Below are positions 1 to 8,019 of a stretch of 64,000 nt of DNA, in pieces. This DNA comes from Corynebacterium propinquum DSM 44285 (GTDB lineage Bacteria > Actinomycetota > Actinomycetes > Mycobacteriales > Mycobacteriaceae): assembly GCF_000375525.1 (NCBI RefSeq), contig NZ_AQXC01000001.1, forward strand, positions 248,001 through 312,000. The letters are read 5' to 3'. Under the pieces are notes generated by a model. It ran no database searches. It saw nothing but the letters and a program-made list of their open reading frames with translations, and had not been told where the DNA came from. Position 1 is the stretch's first letter. Each line of letters begins with the position of its first letter. A program made the position numbers and the translations under genes.

Positions 1-273
1 GCCGATGTAGCGTTCATCGGCACCGACGCACTTACCGTCGAACACGGGTTATCGACTGCAGATACACAAGAAGCCGCAATTAAAACCGCATTCATGACGA
101 ATGCTCATAAAGTGGTGGTGCTGTGTGACTCCAGCAAACTCGGGCGCGATTACCTCGTCAGCTTCGGCACCATCCGAGATATCGACGTCTTAATCACCGA
201 TTCTGCCGCACCAGATTCACTTGTCACCGCAGTACGACAACACGGCGTAGAAGTAGTCGTCGTAGAGCGCTAA
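1..273 (+). CDS. DeoR-family transcriptional regulator, C-terminal part only
   Basis: The gene enters from the left edge; the last 90 codons are visible and end in TAA. The reading IGTDALTVEHGLST, followed by AAIKTAFM and KVVVLCDSSKLGR, is the sugar-phosphate-binding (DeoRC, isomerase-like) domain of DeoR/GlpR regulators; the DSSKLGR segment is typical of its effector pocket. The N-terminal helix-turn-helix is outside the window. In C. glutamicum the DeoR-type regulators SugR and FruR lie in the PTS cluster just before the uracil permease gene, so this may be one of them, but the tail alone cannot say which. It converges with uraA across about 70 bp without a clear terminator. Confidence 0.85.
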   Translation, partial: ADVAFIGTDALTVEHGLSTADTQEAAIKTAFMTNAHKVVVLCDSSKLGRDYLVSFGTIRDIDVLITDSAAPDSLVTAVRQHGVEVVVVER

Positions 274-346
274 CTATTGTTTTACCCAGCGGTTTAGCCG
301 TTGCAGAAAATTCGCGACTACTGCGCGTGGATTCTGCGTCTTACTG

Positions 347-1633
347 CTACGTGTGCTGGGTTCCTTGGCCTTCGCCAACACGCTCGTAGAGCCACCGCAT
401 AATTGGGTAGAACACCATAATGCCCACAGAACCCCAAGCAATGCCTTCGAGCTCCACTGGACCAATCGGAAGGGTGAGGTTCCCGATACCTGCTACTAAC
501 GCGATCGCAGCAGCCGTCAGGTTCACAGGGTTATTGAAATTAACCTTATTATCCATCCAAATTCGCACACCCAACATGCCGATCAAGCCATAAAGCAACA
601 ATGTTGCACCACCCAAAACACCGACCGGAATACTGAAAATCAACGCACCAAACTTCGGAATGAATGCCAACGCCACCGCAGCGATTGCAGCAACCCAATA
701 CGCGGCGGTGGAATATACCTTGGTGGCGGCCATAACACCAATATTTTCGGCATACGTCGTGGTACCAGAGCCACCAGCTCCACCGGCCAACGTGGTCGCT
801 AAACCGTCGGCAAGCAACGCATCACCGGCCAGATGATCGACGTTGCGTCCGGTCATCGCGGAGACTGCTTTCACGTGCCCCACGTTTTCGGCAATCAGCA
901 CCACCAACACCGGAAGCGTCGTCAGCACCACTGAAAGCTGAAACTCCGGGGTGTGGAATTCCGGGATTCCCACCCACGGTGCATCTTCGATTGCTTGCGC
1001 GGCTTCTGCATCGACGTTTCCGGTTACCGCCGCAAAAATCCATCCGACGACTACCCCAATCAATATGCTCAACCGGCTGATCATGCCGCGGCCAGCTACC
1101 GTAGCCAGAACAATGACGCCCAGGGTGATCGCAGCCACCAGTGGTTGGGTTTGGAAACTCTCGGTGGCGGTCGGAGCCAAATTAAGCCCGATCAAAGCGA
1201 CGATTGCGCCCGTGACTGCGGGTGGTAACACAGCATCGATAACTCCCCGGCCAGCTATTTTGACCAGCAACCCCACCAACATCAGTACAATACCGGTAAC
1301 AAAAATCCCGCCCAGCTGGGCGGCAATGCCATGCTGCTGCGAAGCGATCAGTGGCGCGATAAAAGCAAATGACGAGCCGAGGTACGACGGCAATTTGTTG
1401 CGCGTAATGAGCAAAAACAGCATCGTTCCCACGCCGGAGAATAGCAGCGTGGTGTTAACCGGAAACCCGGTGAGAGTCGGCACCAATAAAGTAGCCCCGA
1501 ACATCGCAAAGACATGTTGAATGCCGATGCCAATAGTCCGGGGCCATGAAAGCCGCTCATCAGGCGCGACCACCGCGCCTTTGTTTATTGTCTTGCCGTC
1601 ACCGTGTAGCGACCAGCCAATCGAAGTACTCAC
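347..1633 (-). CDS. uraA: Uracil/xanthine permease (NCS2 family)
   Basis: A 428-residue, strongly hydrophobic protein with 12-14 predicted membrane spans. The N-terminal QHVFAMFGATLLVPTLTG is the NCS2 signature. An AENVGHVKAVSAMTGR segment near residue 245 matches the family motif carrying the substrate-binding Glu, and TTTYAENIG near residue 295 supplies the second conserved Glu of UraA. It should import uracil (possibly xanthine) with protons through the cytoplasmic membrane. Translation starts at GTG, and GTGA overlaps the hflX stop by 3 nt, so the two genes are translationally coupled although functionally unrelated. The gene carries the first copy of the iterated 11-mer described in the findings (805-815). 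Confidence 0.93.
   Translation of the reverse strand: MSTSIGWSLHGDGKTINKGAVVAPDERLSWPRTIGIGIQHVFAMFGATLLVPTLTGFPVNTTLLFSGVGTMLFLLITRNKLPSYLGSSFAFIAPLIASQQHGIAAQLGGIFVTGIVLMLVGLLVKIAGRGVIDAVLPPAVTGAIVALIGLNLAPTATESFQTQPLVAAITLGVIVLATVAGRGMISRLSILIGVVVGWIFAAVTGNVDAEAAQAIEDAPWVGIPEFHTPEFQLSVVLTTLPVLVVLIAENVGHVKAVSAMTGRNVDHLAGDALLADGLATTLAGGAGGSGTTTYAENIGVMAATKVYSTAAYWVAAIAAVALAFIPKFGALIFSIPVGVLGGATLLLYGLIGMLGVRIWMDNKVNFNNPVNLTAAAIALVAGIGNLTLPIGPVELEGIAWGSVGIMVFYPIMRWLYERVGEGQGTQHT
805..815. repeat. Iterated 11-mer CGTCGGCAAGC (first of 14 exact copies)
   Basis: Exact copies as CGTCGGCAAGC on the plus strand lie at 805-815, 7415-7425, 11405-11415, 30187-30197, 36595-36605, 41170-41180 and 47243-47253. 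Copies as GCTTGCCGACG lie at 3691-3701, 30942-30952, 36079-36089, 37288-37298, 48183-48193, 54504-54514 and 56981-56991. Six more sites keep the 10-bp core CGTCGGCAAG: 2158-2167, 2361-2370, 3740-3749, 10417-10426, 33654-33663 and 57416-57425. All lie inside genes. Most read CTT GCC GAC (Leu-Ala-Asp) in the gene's frame, but others read TTG CCG ACG, GTC GGC AAG or CGT CGG CAA, so selection at the DNA level is more likely than a protein motif. Function unknown. Confidence 0.85.
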
Positions 1634-3282
1634 ATTGAGACATTATTGCTGGCAGCCTGAGTCTCTTGGTAATCGGATGCGAACTCAGCAAGTTCTTGGG
1701 CCATCACTGCAGGTAAACGCACATCAAGTACAGTGCCGTCTGCGGTGTATTCTTCACTGTGCACGGTACCGTACTCATGTACCCGGGAGACGAGATCACC
1801 ACGCGTAAACGGAATCTCTAGCACCACGCGGGTATCCAGAGAATTCAAAAATAGCTCTACCCTGCCGCTTAACTCGGCGATGCCTTCGCCAGTTTTCGCG
1901 GAAACATAAACCACATTGTCGTTATCGAGTACGTGGCGAACTTCAGCCAGCACCAACGGGTCCGCCGCATCAATTTTGTTCAACACAATGATCTCCGGCG
2001 GAGCGGGTGTGCCAGTTTCTTCCACGATATCGCGAATCACCTTATTCACGGCCGTGATCTGCTTCAACGGGAATGGATCTGCCGCATCCACAACATGCAA
2101 CATGAGATCAGCCGCCAGGACTTCTTCCAATGTCGATTTGAATGCCTCCACCAGCTGCGTCGGCAAGTGTCGCACGAATCCGACAGTATCGGTGAAAACG
2201 ACGCTGCGACCGTCGCCAAGCTGGGCCTTCCGGGTGGTCGGGTCCAACGTGGCAAATAGCGCGTCTTCCACCAACACTCCGGCGTCGGTCATCGCATTAA
2301 TCAACGACGACTTGCCGGCGTTGGTATAACCAGCGATCGCGATCTGCGGCACCAAGGAATCTTGCCGACGCGCCCGCTTTATCTCTCGTGCGGTTTTCAT
2401 TCCCGCCAGCGATTTGCGCAGCCGTGCCATCTCCGCGCGGATGCGGCGACGGTCAGTCTCAATCTTGGTTTCACCCGGGCCACGCAAACCCACACCACCA
2501 TTGGACCCAGCGCGACCACCGGCCTGACGGGACAAGCTACCGCCCCAACCACGCGTATGCGTATAAAGGTATTCCAGCTGTGCAAGCGAAACCTGCGCTT
2601 TACCTTCTTTAGATTTTGCGTGTTGGGCGAAGATATCCAAAATCAGCATCGTGCGATCAATGACCTTGGTATCAAGCTCGCGTTCCAAAGCCGTGAGCTG
2701 GCCGGGGTTAAGCTCACCATCACAAATCACAGTATCGGCGCCGTATTCCTGCACCAGAGATTTCAACTGCTGAACCTTACCCGAGCCGATGAATGTGCCT
2801 GAATCCGGCGAGTCCCGCTTTTGGTACAAGATCTCCAGTACATCGGCGCCTGCAGTTTCTGCCAACGCCGCCAGTTCTTCCAGCGTCGCTTCCAATTCTG
2901 CGACAGTGCCCTCGGTCCAGACCCCAACCAAGATCACTTGCTCCAGGCGAAGCTTTCGGTATTCCACCTCATAGCCATCGGTAGTGTCCTCGGTCCGGAT
3001 GGTGGTCTCACGCGTGACACGACGAAACGCATTACGCTCCGCCAATTCCATGTCACCGGTAGTTGGAACGTTGCTGTCGCTCGTGTGGAAGTTGGTTTGG
3101 TCGATTCCAGCATCAGGCGAATCGTGAGTTGAATCGTGCGCTGAGCTGAAGGCAGAATCCGCATCGCTGATAGGCAGCGAATCCTGCGGTTCATTATCTT
3201 TGAATGCCGCTTGCAGAAGCTCCTCATGAGGTTGGGAGCTCTCGCGGCCTGCAGAAGTATTATTCCAGGATTTTCTTGTCAT
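1630..3282 (-). CDS. hflX: Ribosome-associated GTPase HflX
   Basis: About 550 residues. The first ~100 are Ser/Asp/Glu-rich and probably disordered. An HflX N-terminal domain follows (RLEQVILVGVW; DSGTFIGSGKVQQL), then the HflX-specific GLRGPGETKIETDRR linker and a G domain with P-loop GYTNAGKSS (about residue 315), FTDTVGFVR (G3) and LNKIDAAD (G4). The family binds the 50S subunit and splits stalled ribosomes. I chose the ATG at 3282 (MTRKSW): longer readings run into the divergent gene at 3362, and a CATAAT box lies just upstream. HflX is longer than the Escherichia coli protein (426 aa) because of the acidic N-terminus. Same neighbourhood as Rv2725c. Confidence 0.93.
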   Translation of the reverse strand: MTRKSWNNTSAGRESSQPHEELLQAAFKDNEPQDSLPISDADSAFSSAHDSTHDSPDAGIDQTNFHTSDSNVPTTGDMELAERNAFRRVTRETTIRTEDTTDGYEVEYRKLRLEQVILVGVWTEGTVAELEATLEELAALAETAGADVLEILYQKRDSPDSGTFIGSGKVQQLKSLVQEYGADTVICDGELNPGQLTALERELDTKVIDRTMLILDIFAQHAKSKEGKAQVSLAQLEYLYTHTRGWGGSLSRQAGGRAGSNGGVGLRGPGETKIETDRRRIRAEMARLRKSLAGMKTAREIKRARRQDSLVPQIAIAGYTNAGKSSLINAMTDAGVLVEDALFATLDPTTRKAQLGDGRSVVFTDTVGFVRHLPTQLVEAFKSTLEEVLAADLMLHVVDAADPFPLKQITAVNKVIRDIVEETGTPAPPEIIVLNKIDAADPLVLAEVRHVLDNDNVVYVSAKTGEGIAELSGRVELFLNSLDTRVVLEIPFTRGDLVSRVHEYGTVHSEEYTADGTVLDVRLPAVMAQELAEFASDYQETQAASNNVSM

Positions 3283-3347
3283 CTTGTATCCCATTATGCC
3301 AGCCGATACCCGATAATTCGAGGTTTCCCCAGAACAAGCTAATTCGC

Positions 3348-3353
3348 TAAAAT
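3348..3353 (+). promoter_or_regulatory. -10 box (TAAAAT) 8 nt before the start at 3362
   Basis: TAAAAT is followed by only 8 nt before the ATG, and no Shine-Dalgarno fits between, so the transcript would be leaderless or nearly so. No convincing -35 element is visible. The same 80-bp gap holds the CATAAT box for divergent hflX. Confidence 0.45.
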
Positions 3354-3361
3354 AGTCCATT

Positions 3362-4186
3362 ATGACCGCGACGAAACAGACTAATCTTTCCGCAATCGGC
3401 ATGCACTTTGACAATTGGCAGGATGCTGTCGAGGCGGCGATTGCTACCAACCAGCTCATGGTCACCGGCGAGGTCCGCGGCGGCCAACTGGTGCAATTCA
3501 ACGACACCTCCGGCGCACAGCTCAACATTTTGGCCGTGGAGCCGTTTTCTACTTTCGTCGGGTTCAATTCCCTCAGCCAAACGTATGCCCACGTCGAGAT
3601 GATCAACGATGTGCTCGCCTTGTGCGAGATTGTTGATCCGTCGGGCGCGCCACTGAAAACAGTCACCGCTCACTTGGCACAAGGCCCGTTGCTTGCCGAC
3701 GAGCCAGCCCAACCATGGCAGCAACTCACCGTAGCCGCCCTTGCCGACGAAGCATCTACTTCTGTCGACGCCGAGGACTGGCAGCACCAGCACCCCGAGA
3801 CGCCACTCGGTGCTGTGGAATCACATGGCGTTGCCGTGATCTCCTCCGGTAGTGGTGCCCAAGCCCCAGATGCGTCTGCAACTTTTTCGGGTCGCGTTAT
3901 GCAATCAACCACCTTGCGCAATCAACTTACGGGCCAGGAATTTCATCACGTAGTACTCGATTCCGAGTTCCCCTTGGATGTCTGCATCCCAGCAGAAAGC
4001 TTGGATAAATTGCCGGAAAAGGGAGAAATCCTGCACGGCGCAGGCACCCTCACAGCCAGTATTTTGGCGCCGACTGGTGGCTGTGGATGCGGTTCCGGCG
4101 GTTGTGGCTGCGGCGGCCATGACCACGGAAGCTCTGCGGCCAATTCCGGCGGGTGTGGCTCCGGTTGTGGTTGCGGCGGCCACTAG
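3362..4186 (+). CDS. Conserved corynebacterial protein with Cys/Gly/His-rich C-terminal tail
   Basis: 274 residues, soluble, no signal peptide. I do not recognise the family. Residues 1-125 and about 150-235 look like two compact alpha/beta regions; a Pro/Ala/Asp-rich stretch joins them. The last ~36 residues are almost only Gly, Cys and His (motifs GGCGCGSGGCGCGGHDHG and GGCGSGCGCGGH), with seven Cys and three His. Such tails bind soft or transition metals in metal chaperones and SlyD-like proteins, but that role is inference here. It is transcribed divergently from hflX and followed by a small membrane protein. Two iterated-motif cores (3691, 3740) lie within it. Function unknown. Confidence 0.85.
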   Translation: MTATKQTNLSAIGMHFDNWQDAVEAAIATNQLMVTGEVRGGQLVQFNDTSGAQLNILAVEPFSTFVGFNSLSQTYAHVEMINDVLALCEIVDPSGAPLKTVTAHLAQGPLLADEPAQPWQQLTVAALADEASTSVDAEDWQHQHPETPLGAVESHGVAVISSGSGAQAPDASATFSGRVMQSTTLRNQLTGQEFHHVVLDSEFPLDVCIPAESLDKLPEKGEILHGAGTLTASILAPTGGCGCGSGGCGCGGHDHGSSAANSGGCGSGCGCGGH

Positions 4187-4250
4187 TTCTCTAGTACAGC
4201 ATGGTTAACCAAGAATAACAGCGCTTAAACGCGAGGATCAGGACGAGACG

Positions 4251-4790
4251 ATGGCAGCGAATACTCCGGGCGGCTTTTCCCGTCGGCGCCTCGGCATTAT
4301 CTGCGCCGCCGTGTTAGCAAGCCTGCTGACATGGTGGTGGTTGAAATCCGCTGGCGTTATTTTGGTGCTAGTCATTGCGGTTCTCGCCTGGTTTTATCTC
4401 GCTTCCCGCCCGTCGTCGAATGAAGTGCAGGCGCTGCGCACCTCAATAAAATTATCGCTCGATGAGCTCGACGATGTGCTCGCCGAATACGACGAATTCG
4501 CATATTCACACGACCCAGATAATCTGGCAGATCGCACCATCCATCGCCCAGAACTGTTAAACACTGATAGTGCAGATCCCGATATCGAGCGTTTTCATTA
4601 CGAATATTCCACCGCGCAGCGCTACCGCAAACGAATGCATGCGCATCTAGCGAATCACCACTTAGGTGTCGGGCAGCTTGAGCGCTTATTGAGAATCTCT
4701 GATGAACGCGTCGCTAAGCTTCGCGAATATTGGCTAGCTGCCCGTCGCGCTGCCCACCGGCAAGGCCCCGGAAAACCAGGGACTGCATAA
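4251..4790 (+). CDS. Small membrane protein, two N-terminal spans, unknown function
   Basis: 179 residues. A basic start (FSRRRLG) leads into two hydrophobic segments at about 15-33 and 34-52 with almost no loop, i.e. a hairpin with both ends in the cytoplasm. The remaining ~120 residues are charged and helical, rich in Asp/Glu then Arg/His, and could form a cytoplasmic coiled coil. Similar short two-span proteins are common in corynebacteria without an assigned role. It follows the Cys-rich-tail gene by 64 bp on the same strand and may be co-transcribed. It converges with dapF across 109 bp with no clear terminator. Confidence 0.75.
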   Translation: MAANTPGGFSRRRLGIICAAVLASLLTWWWLKSAGVILVLVIAVLAWFYLASRPSSNEVQALRTSIKLSLDELDDVLAEYDEFAYSHDPDNLADRTIHRPELLNTDSADPDIERFHYEYSTAQRYRKRMHAHLANHHLGVGQLERLLRISDERVAKLREYWLAARRAAHRQGPGKPGTA

Positions 4791-4899
4791 AAACCTAAAT
4801 CAGCCATATTGACCGAATGACCGAATCCGTCGTGGGTCGGCACTACTACTTCGCCCAGCAGGGCCGTCTTATCCCCCGGTTATCGCATTCTCTATAGCG

Positions 4900-5817
4900 C
4901 TAATTCTCTATCTCATTGCACTGATTCTGCATTGAGTTGTCTGCATTGAGTTCGATCGTGAATGTTCCGCGAGCCACGATGCGCGATGGCCCAGTCAATG
5001 TGGCACCATCGGCACGGATTTCTACTTCCACTTCGCCACCAGGTACGACGACACGCACCGTCCCTTCTGCCTTACCTGTTTCTGCGAGCGCAGCACACGC
5101 CGTGGCAACAGTACCGGTGCCACACGACTTCGTTTCACCAACGCCACGTTCAAACACCCGCATGTGTGTGGTGCCATCGACGAGCGGAGTTGCTATCTCT
5201 AGGTTTGCACCGGATGGGAAAAAATCATCATCCAGACGCGGCGCTTCAAGTGCCAGGTTCGCAATATCCTTTGCTTCCCAGCCGGGAACTACTACGGCCA
5301 AGTGTGGGTTACCGACATCCACAGCGAGACCAGCGAATTTTTCCTTCCCAACCTGCGCCGTCGACAAGCCAGTAACCTCAGCGTGCCCCATTTCGACGCT
5401 GACAACTGCTTGCTGGTTATCCGGGCCTCGCCCATGCTCGTCTGCCTCGGCAACGGTGACTGTCCTATCACCAGCTCGCGTACCGATGAGAAAATGGTTG
5501 GTAGTTTCGTAGCCTTGGCGGTACAACCAATGCGCAAATACGCGGGTACCGTTGCCACACATTTCGGCGATGGAACCATCTGCATTGCGGTAATCCATAA
5601 ACCACGTGGCAGCAGAATCCGCTGCCGCAGGCACGTGTGGGATCAGATGCTGTGTACGCACCACTCGCAAGACTCCGTCAGCACCGATTCCACCGGTGCG
5701 ATCACAAAGCGCCCGCACCTGGTCTTCCGTTAAATCCCGTTGATTGTTCGGATCATCGATGATGACAAAGTCGTTGTGGGTGCCATGGCCCTTAGCAAAA
5801 TCAATCTGGAAGTTCAC
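4900..5817 (-). CDS. dapF: Diaminopimelate epimerase
   Basis: Interconverts LL- and meso-diaminopimelate, the last step before lysine and the source of the peptidoglycan cross-linking residue. Both catalytic cysteines are visible: MCGNGTRVF and [12 protein letters not shown]. About 305 residues, slightly longer than usual (~275). I chose the GTG at 5817, giving [17 protein letters not shown], because corynebacterial DapF begins this way. A TAAACT box (5826-5831) ends 8 nt before it with no Shine-Dalgarno, so a leaderless start is likely. The frame stays open for two more codons (GTG at 5823). dapF, miaA and the LigB-like gene follow one another on the minus strand, as in M. tuberculosis Rv2726c-Rv2728c. 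Confidence 0.95.
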   Translation of the reverse strand: MNFQIDFAKGHGTHNDFVIIDDPNNQRDLTEDQVRALCDRTGGIGADGVLRVVRTQHLIPHVPAAADSAATWFMDYRNADGSIAEMCGNGTRVFAHWLYRQGYETTNHFLIGTRAGDRTVTVAEADEHGRGPDNQQAVVSVEMGHAEVTGLSTAQVGKEKFAGLAVDVGNPHLAVVVPGWEAKDIANLALEAPRLDDDFFPSGANLEIATPLVDGTTHMRVFERGVGETKSCGTGTVATACAALAETGKAEGTVRVVVPGGEVEVEIRADGATLTGPSRIVARGTFTIELNADNSMQNQCNEIEN

Positions 5818-5850
5818 AACCACCCAGTTTACGCATGATTAAAGCAATGG

Positions 5851-6804
5851 CTAGCGTTTGTCTAGCTGGCGCAAGGCTTGGGTATAAGGATCCGCCACCG
5901 CATCCAACCACGTGATGCGCTTATCACGGCGAAACCAGGACCGTTGCCGTCGCGCATATTGTCTCGTCGCGATTAGCGTTTGTTCTTCAGCTTCCTCTTC
6001 TGTCAGCTCGCCAGCAAGCAGCGCGAGCACCTGCGAATAACCGATTGCACGTCCAGCGGTGGAATCCGCCACAAGTCCCTCGTCGATGAGATTACGGACC
6101 TCGTCGACAAGCCCGGAGACAAACATGGTTGCAGTGCGTAATGCAATACGCTCGGCATACCACGCGGGATCAGCGCGCAAGCCAAAAACAGTAGTATTCC
6201 AGCGGTAAGCAGCAGTTTTATCGGGTTGACTAGCGCGAAATGGTTTACCCGTGAGTTCGATGACTTCTAATGCGCGCACGATCCGCCTGGGGTCATTTTC
6301 CTCAATGATTTGTGCGGCAGCGGGATCAATCTCGGCTAGCTCAGCATGCAACGCTTTCGTTCCCAGCCTGTGTTGTCGCTCATAATATTTATCGCGCACG
6401 GCTGGCTTCGTTGGCGGAAATTCCCATTGATCAAGGAGCGCCTGGGCATACATCATGGAACCGCCGACCATAATCGGGGTTTTCCCTCGAGCCAAGATGT
6501 CGTCGACATCCGCGACGGCGGCACGCTGATACTCCGCCACTGAGGCAGTATCTCTCACAGTAAGAACATCTAACTGGTGGTGCGGGATACCACCGCGTTC
6601 TTCCGGGGCAAGTTTTGCAGTTCCAATATCCATCCCTTGGTAGAGCTGCATGGAATCAACATTGACCACCTCACCGTCAAATTCGCGCGCAAGCGCCAAC
6701 CCCAATTCGGATTTTCCGGCACCAGTAGGCCCCACAACTGCGATCGGGCGCAGACCAGAGCTACTGCATTTTGTCGGCTCCTGCACTGGTGAATCTAATG
6801 TCAT
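5851..6804 (-). CDS. miaA: tRNA dimethylallyltransferase
   Basis: Transfers a dimethylallyl group to A37 of tRNAs reading UNN codons; MiaB, encoded at 11384, then methylthiolates the product. About 317 residues. The P-loop GPTGAGKSELG lies near residue 27, and DSMQLYQGMDIGTAK is the family's tRNA-contacting motif. ENDPRRIVRALEV and RQYARRQRSWFRRD mark the C-terminal half. I chose the ATG at 6804 because AAGGAC precedes it by 6 nt; a longer reading to 6870 would overlap the upstream LigB-like gene. The gene lies 33 bp upstream of dapF. Confidence 0.95.
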   Translation of the reverse strand: MTLDSPVQEPTKCSSSGLRPIAVVGPTGAGKSELGLALAREFDGEVVNVDSMQLYQGMDIGTAKLAPEERGGIPHHQLDVLTVRDTASVAEYQRAAVADVDDILARGKTPIMVGGSMMYAQALLDQWEFPPTKPAVRDKYYERQHRLGTKALHAELAEIDPAAAQIIEENDPRRIVRALEVIELTGKPFRASQPDKTAAYRWNTTVFGLRADPAWYAERIALRTATMFVSGLVDEVRNLIDEGLVADSTAGRAIGYSQVLALLAGELTEEEAEEQTLIATRQYARRQRSWFRRDKRITWLDAVADPYTQALRQLDKR

Positions 6805-6848
6805 GGGGTTGTCCTTGTCAGCGTTGTTCCTTCCGTTGCTGGCCCTAC

Positions 6849-7685
6849 CTACTCCAGGCTGTCCGTGCACACCTCATCCCCTTTCTTGCCAGTGCGCCCA
6901 ATAATCTGCCCAGTCGCAATATAGCGAGCCACCCCATGGCTGACATCCGCATGCCGCAATTTCATCTGCGTCAATGCTCCAGCAGCATGTAGCGAAGCTA
7001 GCTCGAGCCACAAGGCCGGTTCCCGGATACCGGCGCCCTGCAGCTGCTGGCTGCTCGGTCGCTCAGTAAACGCAGGCAACTTTTCCGACACCCGCCCAGC
7101 AGGTTCCGCTTCCCCATCTCGTGCGTAATATGCGTCGGCGTCATGATCCACAACACTAGCGCTAGCGCTCGTTTTAGCACTGCCGCTGTCCAACAAGGCC
7201 CGTGCCCAACGATCGGCTGCTGGTGCGGCTGGCAGCTCGGCCAAAGGTGCACGTGGCCCCAACCCCGCGCTCCCATCAATACCCAACAACACGACCGTTT
7301 CTGGAGTTAAACGATGCGAAGTCAGCAGCTCCACCAGGCTGGGATAGCTTGCACTGATGAGATGCTCCCATTCCACGCACAGATAGCGCAGCACGAGTTC
7401 CGCGAGAAAGTAGCCGTCGGCAAGCTGAACCTGTGGAGCACCCCACGCCCGAAAACTCCCGCGATGCGCTGTCCGCCACTGCGGATCCTGCGATCCAACA
7501 AGTACGATCTCGCTGACTGCATTTTCACCAGCCGTGTTTTCACCAGCCGTGTCCTTCTCGATGAGATCAGTGAGTAGGCCCCGGATGTGTTCACGGATCT
7601 CAGCACTTGCAGGATCGGCTGGAGCCAATTCCGCAACAAGCGCTGGGCTCGTTGGCACCACGCACAGCTGACAGAAATACTCCAT
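6849..7685 (-). CDS. Class III extradiol dioxygenase (LigB)-like protein of unknown role
   Basis: From the ATG at 7685 the protein is 278 residues and begins MEYFCQLCVVPTSPALVAEL, which resembles the VPSPPxLVPEL start of actinobacterial LigB-like proteins in the Rv2728c position. GSQDPQWRT and VLLGIDGSAGLGPRAP fit that fold's phosphate- or metal-proximal loops. Substrate unknown. The frame stays open to 7850, but the extra 55 residues are Ser/Pro/Gln-rich and unlike the family, so I prefer 7685, with moderate certainty and no good Shine-Dalgarno. A perfect 15-bp tandem duplication (7522-7551) gives a doubled TAGEN pentapeptide in a loop. Confidence 0.75.
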   Translation of the reverse strand: MEYFCQLCVVPTSPALVAELAPADPASAEIREHIRGLLTDLIEKDTAGENTAGENAVSEIVLVGSQDPQWRTAHRGSFRAWGAPQVQLADGYFLAELVLRYLCVEWEHLISASYPSLVELLTSHRLTPETVVLLGIDGSAGLGPRAPLAELPAAPAADRWARALLDSGSAKTSASASVVDHDADAYYARDGEAEPAGRVSEKLPAFTERPSSQQLQGAGIREPALWLELASLHAAGALTQMKLRHADVSHGVARYIATGQIIGRTGKKGDEVCTDSLE

Positions 7686-7914
7686 ACCATGCGCGTTTAT
7701 CTGACCTATCGAGGCGGCTGACGCTGAGCCAGGCCCTGGCGATTTTGACGGATTTGGCTGCTGCGAGATCACAAGCAATAGCCTAACCGAGCGTCGCTGC
7801 TTTTCACATAATGCGAATAACGACCTCCGCCATGAGTCGCCTAACCACATAGACAGCTGGAGGCTCTGGTGACATCATCAAATCGAGACAGGTAAGTTTG
7901 AAAACACAAGTGAT

Positions 7915-7973
7915 GCTCACTCGTCATATGCGGAGTGAGCAGAAACTGTCCATCAACTGTCCACAACTGCCCA
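7915..7973. promoter_or_regulatory. Inverted repeat plus three direct repeats in the divergent promoter region
   Basis: The 334-bp gap between the LigB-like gene and the DUF349 gene (7686-8019) holds a perfect 8-bp inverted repeat, GCTCACTC (7915-7922) and GAGTGAGC (7933-7940). Three direct repeats follow at 7944, 7955 and 7965: AACTGTCCA twice, then AACTGCCCA. Their 11- and 10-bp spacing puts them on one face of the helix. A TACAGT box follows at about 7983. The layout suggests a regulator-binding array at the DUF349 promoter; the factor is unknown. Confidence 0.45.
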
Positions 7974-8019
7974 ACGAGTTTTACAGTATTAGTTCACGAA
8001 AATTCGAGGACCCTCAGAC

